Source: CAVXSP01 sp963764505
Lineage (GTDB): Bacteria > Acidobacteriota > Vicinamibacteria > Vicinamibacterales > SCN-69-37
Length of the DNA stretch: 64,000 nt
Assembly (NCBI GenBank): GCA_963764505.1
Contig: CAVXSP010000003.1
Span: 186,001 to 250,000 of the forward strand
Direction: 5' to 3'
The translations under genes were made by a program, and so were the position numbers. Below are positions 52,914-61,825 of this stretch, in pieces (within the stretch, counting starts at the first letter, position 1; every line of letters starts with the position of its first letter). The notes below the pieces were generated by a model. It did no database searches. It saw only the letters and a list, made by a program, of their open reading frames with translations, and was not told the DNA's origin.

Positions 52914-55604
52914 GTGGCGGGCAGTCCTCATCGGTGGCGGTGGCCGTGGCGGATCCGGCGTTCGGAGCCGCTCGACGCGCGGTTGGACCAGGAGATTCAG
53001 TTCCACATCGAGCAGGAGACGGCGAGAAACATTCGCCAGGGCATGTCCGCCGCCGAAGCACGCCGGGCGGCGGCGATCCGATTCGGGAGTGCCGAACTGC
53101 TGAAAGAGCGGACGCGCGATGAATTCGCGTTCGCCTCGGTGCGCGAGCTGGCTCGCGACCTGCGGCTGGCCACTCGCGTCCTCGCGCGGAACCGCACGTT
53201 TGCGCTGACCACCGTTCTGACCCTGGGTCTCGGTCTCGGCGTCGTCACCGCCGCGTTCAGCGTCATTGACGGCGTGCTGCTCAAGCCTCTGCCGTATCCG
53301 CATTCGGATCGCCTCGTCCGTCTCTTTCAGCTCGACGACGCCGGTCGCCGGATGAACAACGTGTCGGGTCCGAACTTCCACGACTGGCAACGGCTGACCC
53401 ACAGTTTTTCGGCCATGGCCGAAATCGCGCCGTGGGGATCGGTGCCGGTGGTCGCCGCCGCCCAGCCGACGATGGCCACCGTGGCGCTCGTGTCGCGGGA
53501 TTTCTTCGAAGTAATGGGCGTGAGGCCATCGCTCGGACGCACGTTCACGTCGAACGAATCCCGAAGGAACGGCGAACCCGCCGTGATGGTCAGTCACGCC
53601 TTCTGGGTCACGCGAGTCGGCGGTCCGGCAACGCTCGAGGGCCGCACGATCCGTGTGGGTGAGCGCATCTATCCGATTGTCGGCGTGATGCCGATGAACT
53701 TCGACTACCCGCTCGGCACCGACATCTGGGCGCCGAGCGAGCTGAACGAACCCGCGCAGGATTCACGCACGGCCCACAACTACCAGGTTATCTCGCGCGT
53801 TCGCGACAATCTCGCTCTGGCGGCTGCGCGCACGGAACTCACGGCGGTATCTCGCCAATTGAAGCAGCAATATGGCGAGGACACGTGGATGTCCGATGCC
53901 ACCGCGGTCCCGGTCCTCGACGTCTTGACCGTCGAATCCAAACCCGCCCTCGAACTGCTCTTTGCCGCCGCGCTGCTCTTGCTCGTCGTGGCCAATACGA
54001 ACGTCTCGAGCTTGCTGCTCGCACGGGCGGCGGCCAGACGGCATGAATTCGCGGTCCAACTCGCGATAGGTGCGGGCCGTCTGCGGCTGGGCCGGCAGGT
54101 GACCGCTGAGGTGGCGGTGCTCTGCCTGGCTGGCGCGGCCGTTGGCGCTCTCGCCGCGTCGTGGGCCGTGAAATGGATTGCGGCGACGGCCGCTGGTCTG
54201 GCGCCCCGCATGGATCTCGTGGCGGTTGACCGACCCGTGCTCGTGTTTGCCGCCGTCGCATCAGCGGCGTCTGCCGTGGTCCTCGGCTTGCTGACGACCG
54301 CCAGCATCCGGGATACGGGGCTCTCGGCGGTCCTCTCACACGGCTATCGGACGATCGCCGGGGATAGGCGCGGCCTCGCGGTTCGCCACTTCTTGATTGC
54401 GACACAAGTCGCGATGACGCTCGTCCTGCTCGCAGGCGTTGGTCTCCTTGGACGAAGCTTTCTGAATGTGATCGCGGTGAATCCCGGCTACCGCGTCGAC
54501 GATGCGCTCGTGCTGGACACGACCGTCGCCTTCGATGGGAATGACTGGCGAGCGAGAAAGGTCGCGTTTCTCGATCGGCTGCTGGATGGGTTGAGCGTGC
54601 TCCCGGGCGTCACCACTGTCGGCATGACCACCGGTTTTCCGCTTGGCGATCGGGGCAACTACTCCAATGGGCAATTCCTCGAAATGACCTCCGTCGATGA
54701 GTTCCACAGTTTCGCTGATGCCGCACAGCTCGGGCCGGCCGCCGCGAAGGCTCGAACGGGGCAGGCCGCCTTCCGTGTGGTCAGCTCCGGCTATTTTCAG
54801 GCCATGGGCATTCCGCTCGTGCGCGGGCGGCTGTTCGAGCGGAGCGACGGTCCTGATGCGCCTCATGTGGCGGTCATCAGCCAGTCGCTCGCCAAGGTGA
54901 AGTGGCCAGATCGCGATCCGGTCGGGCGGTTTGTTCAGTTCGGCAACATGGACGGCGATCTCACGGGCTTTCGCATCATCGGCGTCGTCGGTGACGTGCG
55001 GGAGCGGACGCTCGAGACGACTCCCCGTCCGACGTTCTACGCGTCCTACCGGCAGCGGCCGAACTCCATCTGGTCAGTCAGCATGGTCGTCCGTGGTGAC
55101 GGCGGGGAGGGATTGAACAAGCAAGCCCGGGCGCTGGTTCGCCAGCTCAATCCCGAATTGCCGGTTCAGGCGCGGACGATTGAGGACGCCTTCGACGCGT
55201 CGCTCGCTGGCCGGCGAGTCAGCTTCATGTTGGTGGCCGCATTGGGCGTCGCCGCGCTGGCGCTCGCGATGTTGGGCCTGTACGGGCTCATCGCCTACCT
55301 CGTCGCACAGCGAACGCGCGAGATCGGCATTCGACTCGCGCTGGGCGCCACGCCGTTCAGTGTCGTGAAGCTCGTCGTGGTTCGCGGCGCCCTGTTGGCG
55401 GTTGGAGGCGGTCTCGTCGGGCTGGGGATCTCGTTGGCCGCCGCGCGGTTCGTCCGCAGCCTGCTGTTCGACGTGAGTCCGACGGATCCGGCGATTCTCG
55501 TGGGCGTCACGGGGGTGACCGTGCTCGCAGCGGTCCTCGCGAGTCTGACGCCTGCTGTGCGCGCGGCCCGTACAGCGCCGACTGACAGCCTGCGGGACGC
55601 CTAA
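52914..55604 (+). CDS. ADOP-type ABC transporter permease, first of a tandem pair
   Basis: This 896-residue ADOP protein starts at GTG 52914 with AGSPHRWRWPWRIRRSEPLDA, then the prefix DQEIQFHIEQETARNIRQGMSAAEARRAAAIRFGSAE. TM1 is at about 90-115 (TVLTLGLGLGVVTAAFSVIDG). A MacB-like core, a first FtsX block (about 335-465 with LLLLVVANTNVSSLLLARAAARRHEFAVQLAIGAGRLR), a second core (GNYSNGQFLEMTSVDEF) and a second FtsX block (LALAMLGLYGLIAYLVAQRTREIGIRLALGATPFS) follow. The upstream frame is open but the PadR stop and spacing favour this start. The first 12 codons are nearly identical to those of the next gene. Confidence 0.9.
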   Translation: MAGSPHRWRWPWRIRRSEPLDARLDQEIQFHIEQETARNIRQGMSAAEARRAAAIRFGSAELLKERTRDEFAFASVRELARDLRLATRVLARNRTFALTTVLTLGLGLGVVTAAFSVIDGVLLKPLPYPHSDRLVRLFQLDDAGRRMNNVSGPNFHDWQRLTHSFSAMAEIAPWGSVPVVAAAQPTMATVALVSRDFFEVMGVRPSLGRTFTSNESRRNGEPAVMVSHAFWVTRVGGPATLEGRTIRVGERIYPIVGVMPMNFDYPLGTDIWAPSELNEPAQDSRTAHNYQVISRVRDNLALAAARTELTAVSRQLKQQYGEDTWMSDATAVPVLDVLTVESKPALELLFAAALLLLVVANTNVSSLLLARAAARRHEFAVQLAIGAGRLRLGRQVTAEVAVLCLAGAAVGALAASWAVKWIAATAAGLAPRMDLVAVDRPVLVFAAVASAASAVVLGLLTTASIRDTGLSAVLSHGYRTIAGDRRGLAVRHFLIATQVAMTLVLLAGVGLLGRSFLNVIAVNPGYRVDDALVLDTTVAFDGNDWRARKVAFLDRLLDGLSVLPGVTTVGMTTGFPLGDRGNYSNGQFLEMTSVDEFHSFADAAQLGPAAAKARTGQAAFRVVSSGYFQAMGIPLVRGRLFERSDGPDAPHVAVISQSLAKVKWPDRDPVGRFVQFGNMDGDLTGFRIIGVVGDVRERTLETTPRPTFYASYRQRPNSIWSVSMVVRGDGGEGLNKQARALVRQLNPELPVQARTIEDAFDASLAGRRVSFMLVAALGVAALALAMLGLYGLIAYLVAQRTREIGIRLALGATPFSVVKLVVVRGALLAVGGGLVGLGISLAAARFVRSLLFDVSPTDPAILVGVTGVTVLAAVLASLTPAVRAARTAPTDSLRDA
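52926..52960 (+). repeat. 35 bp perfect direct repeat, copy 1
   Basis: Identical at every base to 55651-55685. It covers the first codons of this permease (PHRWRWPWRIRR) and the same place in the next one. It marks the recent duplication of the 5' ends and is a possible recombination site. Confidence 0.8.
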
Positions 55605-55638
55605 TCCTCGGCGCGTCGATTCAGGAGGTGAAGCGACC

Positions 55639-58305
55639 GTGGCACGTGGCCCTCATCGGTGGCGGTGGCCGTGGCGGATCCGGCGGCGCTCGGAGCGGCT
55701 CGATGCGCGGCTGCACGATGAAATTCAGTTCCATCTCGACCAGCAGGCGGCGAAAGACCGGCGGGCCGGGTTGACAGAGATGGAGGCCAGGCGCCGCGCG
55801 CGCATCCGGTTCGGCGGCGTCGAGGGGATAAAGGAGCAGGCGCGGGAACAGGCGTCCGGACCGATCGCCAGGCAGCTCGATCTCCTGAGGCGCGACACGG
55901 CGTACGCGCTTCGTCTTCTCCGTCGGCGGCCGGGGCTCATGGCGAGCGGCATTCTGACGCTGACGGTCGGCATCGGCCTGAATACGGCGCTCTTCACCGT
56001 CGTCACAGGCGTGCTCTTGCGGCCGCTTCCGATTCCGCACAGCGAGCGATTGGTCCGGCTGTTCGAGGTGAACTCGCGCGAGCCGGGGAACCTGCGCGGC
56101 GTCTCACCGGGCAACGTGACCGATTGGATCGCCGAGACGAAAACGCTGGACAAGCTTGCCGCCACCGCGGCCGCGTCGTGGACCGTCGTCATTCCGGGGA
56201 AATCGCCCGAAAGGATTTCGACGGCCGAGGTCGGGCGCGGCTTCTTCGAGATGTCGGACGTCGGCCCCGAGCTCGGGCGGCCTTTCGTCGAGACCGACTA
56301 CGTTCGCGGCGGCACGATGTTCGTCCAGCCACGAAACTACGCGGGGCCGGGTGTCGTGGTCATCAGCGACGGATTTTGGCGGCGGCAGTTCGGCGCGCGG
56401 CCGGACGTCTTGGGTCATACGTTTCTCCTGGACGGCCATCGTGTCGAGGTCATTGGCGTGCTGCCCGCCGACTTCTCGGCCGAGGGCCTCCTGTCCGCCT
56501 GGAAGGCGGATATCTGGACGGCGAAGATCCCGGACCCGGTGTGGCGGCGCGGCCGCTACCTCGCGGCCGTCGGCCGGCTCGCGCCGGGCGTCTCCATCGA
56601 ACGCGCGCAAGCCGAGTTCGATGCCATCTCGGCTCGTCTGGCACGCGCGTATCCGACAGAGGATGGCGGCTGGACCGTGCGGCTGCTGCCGCCGCTCGAG
56701 ACCATCGTCCGCGATGTCCGGCGGCAGTTGTGGCTCTTGTGGTCGGCCGCGGGCTGCGTGCTGTTGATTGCCGCGGCGAATCTCTCGAATCTGCTCCTGG
56801 TCAGCGTCTCGGGGCGGCAGCACGAACTGGCCGCGCGGGTCGCGGTGGGTGCGACTCGATGGCGCCTGGTGCGGCAGTTGCTCGTGGAGAGCCTGATCCT
56901 GTGCGGTCTGGGCGGCCTTGGCGGTGGCCTGCTGGCGTATTGGGCCGTGCCGCTGCTCGTGCGCCTGGCGCCTGCGAACGTGCCCCGGCTCGCGGGGATT
57001 GTCGTCGATGGCGACGTGGCCGCGTTCGCGTTCGCGCTGGCCCTCGCGATTGGCGTGGCCTGCGGTCTCGTGGCGTGCGCGCCCGTCCGGAGGCTCGCGG
57101 CTCCAGCGTCCATGGCCCTGCGCCAGCGGGGACTGCACGGACCGGGCCGTCGGCTGCGGCACGCGCTCACCACCGTGCAGGTCAGCCTGGCCGTGCTGCT
57201 CGTCATTGCGACGGGCCTGCTCGTGCGAACGGAGCGAGCCCTCCAGGCCGTGGATCTCGGGTTCGATCCGACCAACGTCCTTGCGGCCAACTTGAATCCC
57301 TCACCCTCGACATTTCAACGCACAAGCAATCTGACGATGCACTCGGAGTTGCTCACCGGCGTCCGGCGGATCAGCGGCGTCGTCGCGGCGGGCATCGGCC
57401 CGAGGCCACTCCTTGGTGAGACGACGTGGGTGGTTCATCTCGATCCCTCGGACGCGGGAGTGCAGACCGCCGTGGGCGCGGTCAGTCCCGGATATGTCGA
57501 GGCGCTTGGCGCCCATCTGGCCAGGGGACGGGTATTCGAGCCCACCGACGCCATCGACACGCCGCATGTGGCCGTCGTGAACGAGGCCGCGGCTCGGCAG
57601 TTCTGGGGCCGTGAGGACGCCATCGGACGCGTGCTGTGGCGCGTTCTGGACGGAGAACGCGAGCCGCTGGAGGTGGTCGGCGTCCTCGGCAATACCAGAA
57701 ACCAGGACCTCATGACGGCGGCCGAACCCACGATGTACGTCCCCGAGGCGCAGACGACGACGTTCATGTGGGACACGCTGCTCGTACGGACGGTCAGCGA
57801 TCCGAGGGCGATCGTGCCGGCGATCCGCACGGTCTTGAAATCGGTCGATCCGATGGCGCCACTGACATCCGTCGAGACCTTGCAGGATCGCGTCGACGAA
57901 CAGATGGCGCCCACGCGATTCGTGCTCCGGCTGTTCGGCCTGTTTGCCGTCGTGGCGTTGGGCCTGTCGATGCTGGGGATCTACAGCGTGCTCGCGGAAT
58001 CCGTCGCGCAGCGCACGCCGGAGATCGGCGTCCGCATGGCGCTCGGCGCAACGGCGGACAGCGTGGCGAGGCTGATCCTCTCGCAAGGTGCACGGCTGGT
58101 CGGCGTGGGACTCGCCATCGGCGTCGCCGCTACCCTGCTGGCTCGCCAGGCGATGTCCAACCTGGTCTTCGGCGTCCCAACCACCGATGGCCTCACGTAT
58201 CTCGTTTCGTGTCTGGCCGTCGTGGTCGCGGCGATCGTGGCGTGTTGGCTGCCGGCTCGTCGTGCGGCCTCAGTCGATCCCGTCGTCGCGCTGCGGCAGG
58301 AATAG
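55639..58305 (+). CDS. ADOP-type ABC transporter permease, second of a tandem pair
   Basis: This 888-residue ADOP protein starts at GTG 55639, 8 bases after AGGAGGTGA, an almost perfect ribosome site. It opens ARGPHRWRWPWRIRRRSERLDA, then DEIQFHLDQQAAKDRRAGLTEMEARRRARIRFGG. TM1 lies at about 95-115 (SGILTLTVGIGLNTALF). The first core is followed by a first FtsX block (LLIAAANLSNLLLVSVSGRQHELAARVAVGATRWRLV), a second core and a second FtsX block (LSMLGIYSVLAESVAQRTPEIGVRMALGATADS). The gap from the first permease is 34 bp, so both are in one transcript under the upstream PadR. An ADOP pseudogene follows. Confidence 0.9.
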   Translation: MARGPHRWRWPWRIRRRSERLDARLHDEIQFHLDQQAAKDRRAGLTEMEARRRARIRFGGVEGIKEQAREQASGPIARQLDLLRRDTAYALRLLRRRPGLMASGILTLTVGIGLNTALFTVVTGVLLRPLPIPHSERLVRLFEVNSREPGNLRGVSPGNVTDWIAETKTLDKLAATAAASWTVVIPGKSPERISTAEVGRGFFEMSDVGPELGRPFVETDYVRGGTMFVQPRNYAGPGVVVISDGFWRRQFGARPDVLGHTFLLDGHRVEVIGVLPADFSAEGLLSAWKADIWTAKIPDPVWRRGRYLAAVGRLAPGVSIERAQAEFDAISARLARAYPTEDGGWTVRLLPPLETIVRDVRRQLWLLWSAAGCVLLIAAANLSNLLLVSVSGRQHELAARVAVGATRWRLVRQLLVESLILCGLGGLGGGLLAYWAVPLLVRLAPANVPRLAGIVVDGDVAAFAFALALAIGVACGLVACAPVRRLAAPASMALRQRGLHGPGRRLRHALTTVQVSLAVLLVIATGLLVRTERALQAVDLGFDPTNVLAANLNPSPSTFQRTSNLTMHSELLTGVRRISGVVAAGIGPRPLLGETTWVVHLDPSDAGVQTAVGAVSPGYVEALGAHLARGRVFEPTDAIDTPHVAVVNEAAARQFWGREDAIGRVLWRVLDGEREPLEVVGVLGNTRNQDLMTAAEPTMYVPEAQTTTFMWDTLLVRTVSDPRAIVPAIRTVLKSVDPMAPLTSVETLQDRVDEQMAPTRFVLRLFGLFAVVALGLSMLGIYSVLAESVAQRTPEIGVRMALGATADSVARLILSQGARLVGVGLAIGVAATLLARQAMSNLVFGVPTTDGLTYLVSCLAVVVAAIVACWLPARRAASVDPVVALRQE
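55651..55685 (+). repeat. 35 bp perfect direct repeat, copy 2
   Basis: This is the second copy of the repeat at 52926-52960; both lie at the same codons of the two tandem permeases. Confidence 0.8.
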
Positions 58306-58379
58306 CGGAGCGGCTGAAACCGTCGCAGACACGACCCAATGTCAACGCGTCAAGTGCGTCGCTGAAGCAGGACGAGCGT

Positions 58380-59773
58380 CAGCCAGCGCCCGAGCGTGTT
58401 TGCCGGTCGAGCGTGTTCTTCGTGTTTCTGATTGCGGCTGGCAACGTCACCAGCCTCTCGCTCGCGCGCAGCGTCGGCCGCGCCCGCGAGATGGCCCTTC
58501 GTGCTGTGCTCGGAGCCAGTGCCGGACGGATCGTCCGGCAGCTCCTCACCGAAAACGTCACGCTCGCCGGCCGGAGCATTTCAGGCGGGGTGGCCGCACG
58601 AAGAATCCGACGCGCGCTCGTTCTCGCGGAGTTCGCACTGGCGATCGTCCTGCTCGTCGGTGCCGGTCTGCTCGTCCGAAGCTGGTGGAACGTGACCCGC
58701 GTTGATCCCGGATTCAGGCCTGAACGGGTCCTGGTCATGGAGCTTTCCGCTCCGACGACCTACAGCGCCCCGCCCAGCGGTCCGACCTCTACCGCCGCGT
58801 GCTCGAACAGATTCAGACGGTGCCTGGCGTGGAGACCGCCGGCGTCATCGGTGATCTGTTCATCGAGAACAGCCGAGAACAGGTCGTCACCATCGAACGG
58901 GCCGATGGAACGGTGTCCGAGCGGCTGCGGTTACGAGGAGACGAGGTCAGCGCCGACTTTTTCAAAGCCGCCGGGACGCCATTGCTTCAAGGCCGCTTCT
59001 TTTCGGTCGCGGACGGTCCCGACGCGCCGCCGGTCGCGATCATCAACGAGACCATGGCTCGGCGCGCGTGGCCTCGCCAAGATCCCGTGGGCAGAAGGTT
59101 CAAGTTGGGCCCGCGGAATTCCCAGCGCGCATGGTTCACGGTCGTGGGCGTGGTGACCGACATGCGCCGGCAGGGGCCGGAGCGTGAACCGGTCCTGCAG
59201 ATGTTCGTGTCGCTCGCGCAGGATCCTCCTCGGAGCGTGGACATGCTCATTCGAACCGCGTCGAACGACCCACTAGCGATGGCCGGGCCTCTTCGACTGG
59301 CCGTACGGCGCGTGGAGAAGAATGCACCGATCTACGGTGTGGCGCCACTCGAACAGCGGTTCGGAACCTACCTGACGGAGCGGCGCTTCCAGACCATGCT
59401 CCTGACCGGCTTTTCCATCGTGGCGCTGATCATGGCCGCCGTCGGGATCTATGGGCTCATCCACTATTCCGTCGCGACGCGCACGCAGGAAATCGGCGTG
59501 CGCCAAGCCCTCGGCGCACCGGCTGGCGACATCTTCCGCATGATCCTCGGGGAGGGGCTGACGCTGAGTCTGACCGGTCTCACGCTTGGGCTCGTAGGAG
59601 CCTGGGGGCTCGGCCGAGCGGTCTCGAGTCTGCTGTTTGGCGTGACTGCCAGCGATCCGTTGACATTCGCGACCGTCTCGCTGTTGCTGACCACCGTGGC
59701 CATTGGCGCCTGCTATCTTCCAGCGCGACGCGCAATGACAGTCGACCCGACTGTGGCATTGCGCATGACCTGA
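58380..59773 (+). pseudogene. 5'-truncated, frameshifted ADOP permease
   Basis: The prefix, TM1 and first core are missing. The relic begins inside the first FtsX block (FVFLIAAGNVTSLSLARSVGRAREMALRAVLGASAGRIVRQLLTENVTLAG), lacks the last helix of that block, and resumes as RRALVLAEFALAIVLLVGAGLLVRSWW. Near 58765 the frame shifts. From about 58799 it reads LEQIQTVPGVETAGVIGDLF, NETMARRAWPRQDPVGRRFKLGPR, and the complete second FtsX block (IVALIMAAVGIYGLIHYSVATRTQEIGVRQALGAPAGD) to a stop at 59773. Automatic annotation may call 58799-59773 a gene. Confidence 0.8.
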
Positions 59774-59860
59774 TCGCTGGTCTTGACGTAGCCCGAAAGC
59801 CCGAGGCTTGGGGGTGTGGGAGGAGGAAGCGTCCGCGCTTGATCCGACTCTTGCACGGCA

Positions 59861-61291
59861 TCAGGCGATCGTCGCGACCCGCAGCGAGTCGGTATGGCCG
59901 GGTCCCGCTTCGGGCGAGCCCGCGAGGACCACGACGATGTCGCCGGCCTGCACGATGCCGTTGGCCTTCGCGGCCTCGAGCGCGCCGCGCATCACCTCTT
60001 CGGTCGAGGTCGCCGGCTGCGGCATGAACAGCGGGTGCACGCCCCAGCACAACGACAACCGGCGCAGCGCGGCCGGGTCGGCCGTCAGGCCGAACAGCGG
60101 CGTGAGCGGGCGCAGACTCGCCATCTTGCGCGCGGTCGATCCGGTTCTCGTACAGCAGAGGATCGCGCTCGCCTGCAGGTCCCGGGCGACGTGCCAGGCC
60201 GCGTGCGCCGTGGCCACGTTGATGTCGGAGAGATCGCGTTCGTCGAACGCAAAGATCTGGAGATGCGCCGGGTCGACCTCGCGCTCCGCGCGAGAAATCA
60301 GCCGTGCCATCGTCCGGACCACGGCCGCCGGATCGCGGCCGACAGCGGTCTCGGCCGACAGCATGACGGCGCTCGCCTGGTCGAATACCGCGTTGGCGAC
60401 GTCGCCGGCCTCGGCGCGCGTCGGCATGGGCGACTCGACCATGGACTCGAGCATCTGCGTCGCCACCAGCACCGGCTTTCCTTTCCGGACGGTCTCGCGA
60501 ATGATGCGCTTTTGCAGATGCGGGACGTCTTCGATCGGCATCTCGATGCCGAGGTCGCCCCGGGCGACCATGACCGCGTCGGAGGCGTCGATGATCTCCG
60601 TCAGGTGCTCGACGGCGGAGGCGGTCTCGATCTTCGCCATCAGCCACGGGCCGCGGTCGCCGGCCGCCGCGCGCACCTTCCGCAGGTCCGCGGCGGATCG
60701 GACGAACGACACGGCCAGGATGTCGACCTCGGCGCCGCGAAACGCGTCGATCAACGCCAAGTCCTCAGCCGTCGGCACGCTCGCTCGAAATCGCGCGGCG
60801 GGGATTTTCACGCCCTTGCGCCCGGTCAACGTGCCCCCCTGAAGCGCGCGGGCGATCAGACCGTCGGCCTCGCGTGATTCCACGCGCAACTGCACGCCGC
60901 CGTCGCCGATCGCGACGAGATCGCCTACCTGCAAATCGTCATCGAGCGTGGCGTACTCGATCACGAAACGCGAGGCGGTACTCGGGGTCTCGCGGCCGGC
61001 GACCAGCACGACTCGGTCGTCGCCCTGTAGCTTCACCTCCGCGGCAAACCGCGTGGTCCTCACTTTGGGGCCGGGCAGGTCGACCAGAATCGCCACGGGC
61101 TTCTCTGCCGCATCGGCCTCGCGCCGGATGGCCGCCGCCAGCGCGAGCTGCGATGCGACCGTCCCATGCGCGAGCGTCACGCGCGCGACGTCCACGCCCG
61201 CGTCGAACAACGCGTGCAGCACGTCCGGGGATGACGACGCCGGCCCAACGGTCGCGACGATCTTGGTCCGGCGGTGGGAGGGAGGCGGCAC
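59861..61291 (-). CDS. pyk: Divergent pyruvate kinase
   Basis: Pyruvate kinase converts phosphoenolpyruvate and ADP to pyruvate and ATP. The protein (476 residues) has the family frame: TKIVATVGPASSS, LMAKIETASAVEHL (with the catalytic Lys), DAVMVARGDLGIEMP, LVATQMLESMVESPMPTRAEAGDVANAVFD and a C-terminal domain with AILCCTRTGSTARKMASLRP. Two motifs depart from the norm. The usual LNFSHG is VTLAHG (residues 38-43), so the Asn and Ser that help bind K+ are Thr and Ala. The usual DTKGPEIRT is DLPGPKVRT (71-79), with Lys where Glu normally sits. That Lys is typical of K+-independent enzymes. GTG 61291 lacks a Shine-Dalgarno; a TACACT -10-like box is 13 bases upstream, so a near-leaderless transcript is possible. 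Confidence 0.88.
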   Translation of the reverse strand: MPPPSHRRTKIVATVGPASSSPDVLHALFDAGVDVARVTLAHGTVASQLALAAAIRREADAAEKPVAILVDLPGPKVRTTRFAAEVKLQGDDRVVLVAGRETPSTASRFVIEYATLDDDLQVGDLVAIGDGGVQLRVESREADGLIARALQGGTLTGRKGVKIPAARFRASVPTAEDLALIDAFRGAEVDILAVSFVRSAADLRKVRAAAGDRGPWLMAKIETASAVEHLTEIIDASDAVMVARGDLGIEMPIEDVPHLQKRIIRETVRKGKPVLVATQMLESMVESPMPTRAEAGDVANAVFDQASAVMLSAETAVGRDPAAVVRTMARLISRAEREVDPAHLQIFAFDERDLSDINVATAHAAWHVARDLQASAILCCTRTGSTARKMASLRPLTPLFGLTADPAALRRLSLCWGVHPLFMPQPATSTEEVMRGALEAAKANGIVQAGDIVVVLAGSPEAGPGHTDSLRVATIA

Positions 61292-61361
61292 GAAGCTGCC
61301 GAAGAGTGTACCCGACGCTCGGCGGGTGCCGAGCCACCATCTTTCGCGGCGTTCGCACTCT

Positions 61362-61673
61362 TCAAGATCCCGGCTGCGATCCGCCCCAATGGGCGAGGAA
61401 CTGCGTGATGAAGGTGTGCTCGCTTTGCGTTTCCACCGCCAACGCGGCGAGCGCCAGCGACGTCCCTTCCCGCCCGCCGGCAGTCGGCGTCGCCGCTCGC
61501 TCGTCTGACGGATTGCCCAGCTCGGGACGTTGCGTGTCGGGCTCCTGTGCGGCGCCTTCCGCCACCGTGGACGCCCCGCCGTACGGCCGCGAAGCCTCCC
61601 CGTACGCTGCCGCCTCGGCCGGCCCGCCGGCGAACAGCGTGGCGGGCACGCGCTCCTCGCCCCGGCCGGGCAT
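61362..61673 (-). CDS. Possible small alanine/glycine-rich ORF, unknown
   Basis: The ORF (103 residues from ATG 61673) reads MPGRGEERVPATLFAGGPAEAAAYGEA in part and ends with a helical stretch LALAALAVETQSEHTFITQFLAHWGGSQ. It has no recognised domain. The frame stays open upstream (DLPLLRSLVDRRAGGQKRLP) without a better start. The composition, low in rare codons, is only mildly gene-like, so it may be spurious or the end of a lost gene. It lies between the pyruvate kinase and kinase genes; the rest of that gap holds nothing else I can support. Confidence 0.28.
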   Translation of the reverse strand: MPGRGEERVPATLFAGGPAEAAAYGEASRPYGGASTVAEGAAQEPDTQRPELGNPSDERAATPTAGGREGTSLALAALAVETQSEHTFITQFLAHWGGSQPGS

Positions 61674-61810
61674 CGGCAATCGCTTCTGGCCGCCCGCGCG
61701 GCGATCGACGAGCGATCGCAGCAGCGGAAGATCGTCCGAGAGATCTCAGAAGCTTGATGGGCAGCACCGCCCTGTCCTGGCGGCTTGGCGTGAGATCGGC
61801 CTTGCTGGAG

Positions 61811-61816
61811 TAACAT
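61811..61816 (+). promoter_or_regulatory. Candidate -10 box of the Ser/Thr kinase gene
   Basis: TAACAT lies only 9 bases before the GTG start and no Shine-Dalgarno precedes that start, so a leaderless transcript is possible. No good -35 is at the right distance (TTGGCG at 61785 would leave a 20 bp spacer). Confidence 0.3.
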
Positions 61817-61825
61817 CCAGTTCCG

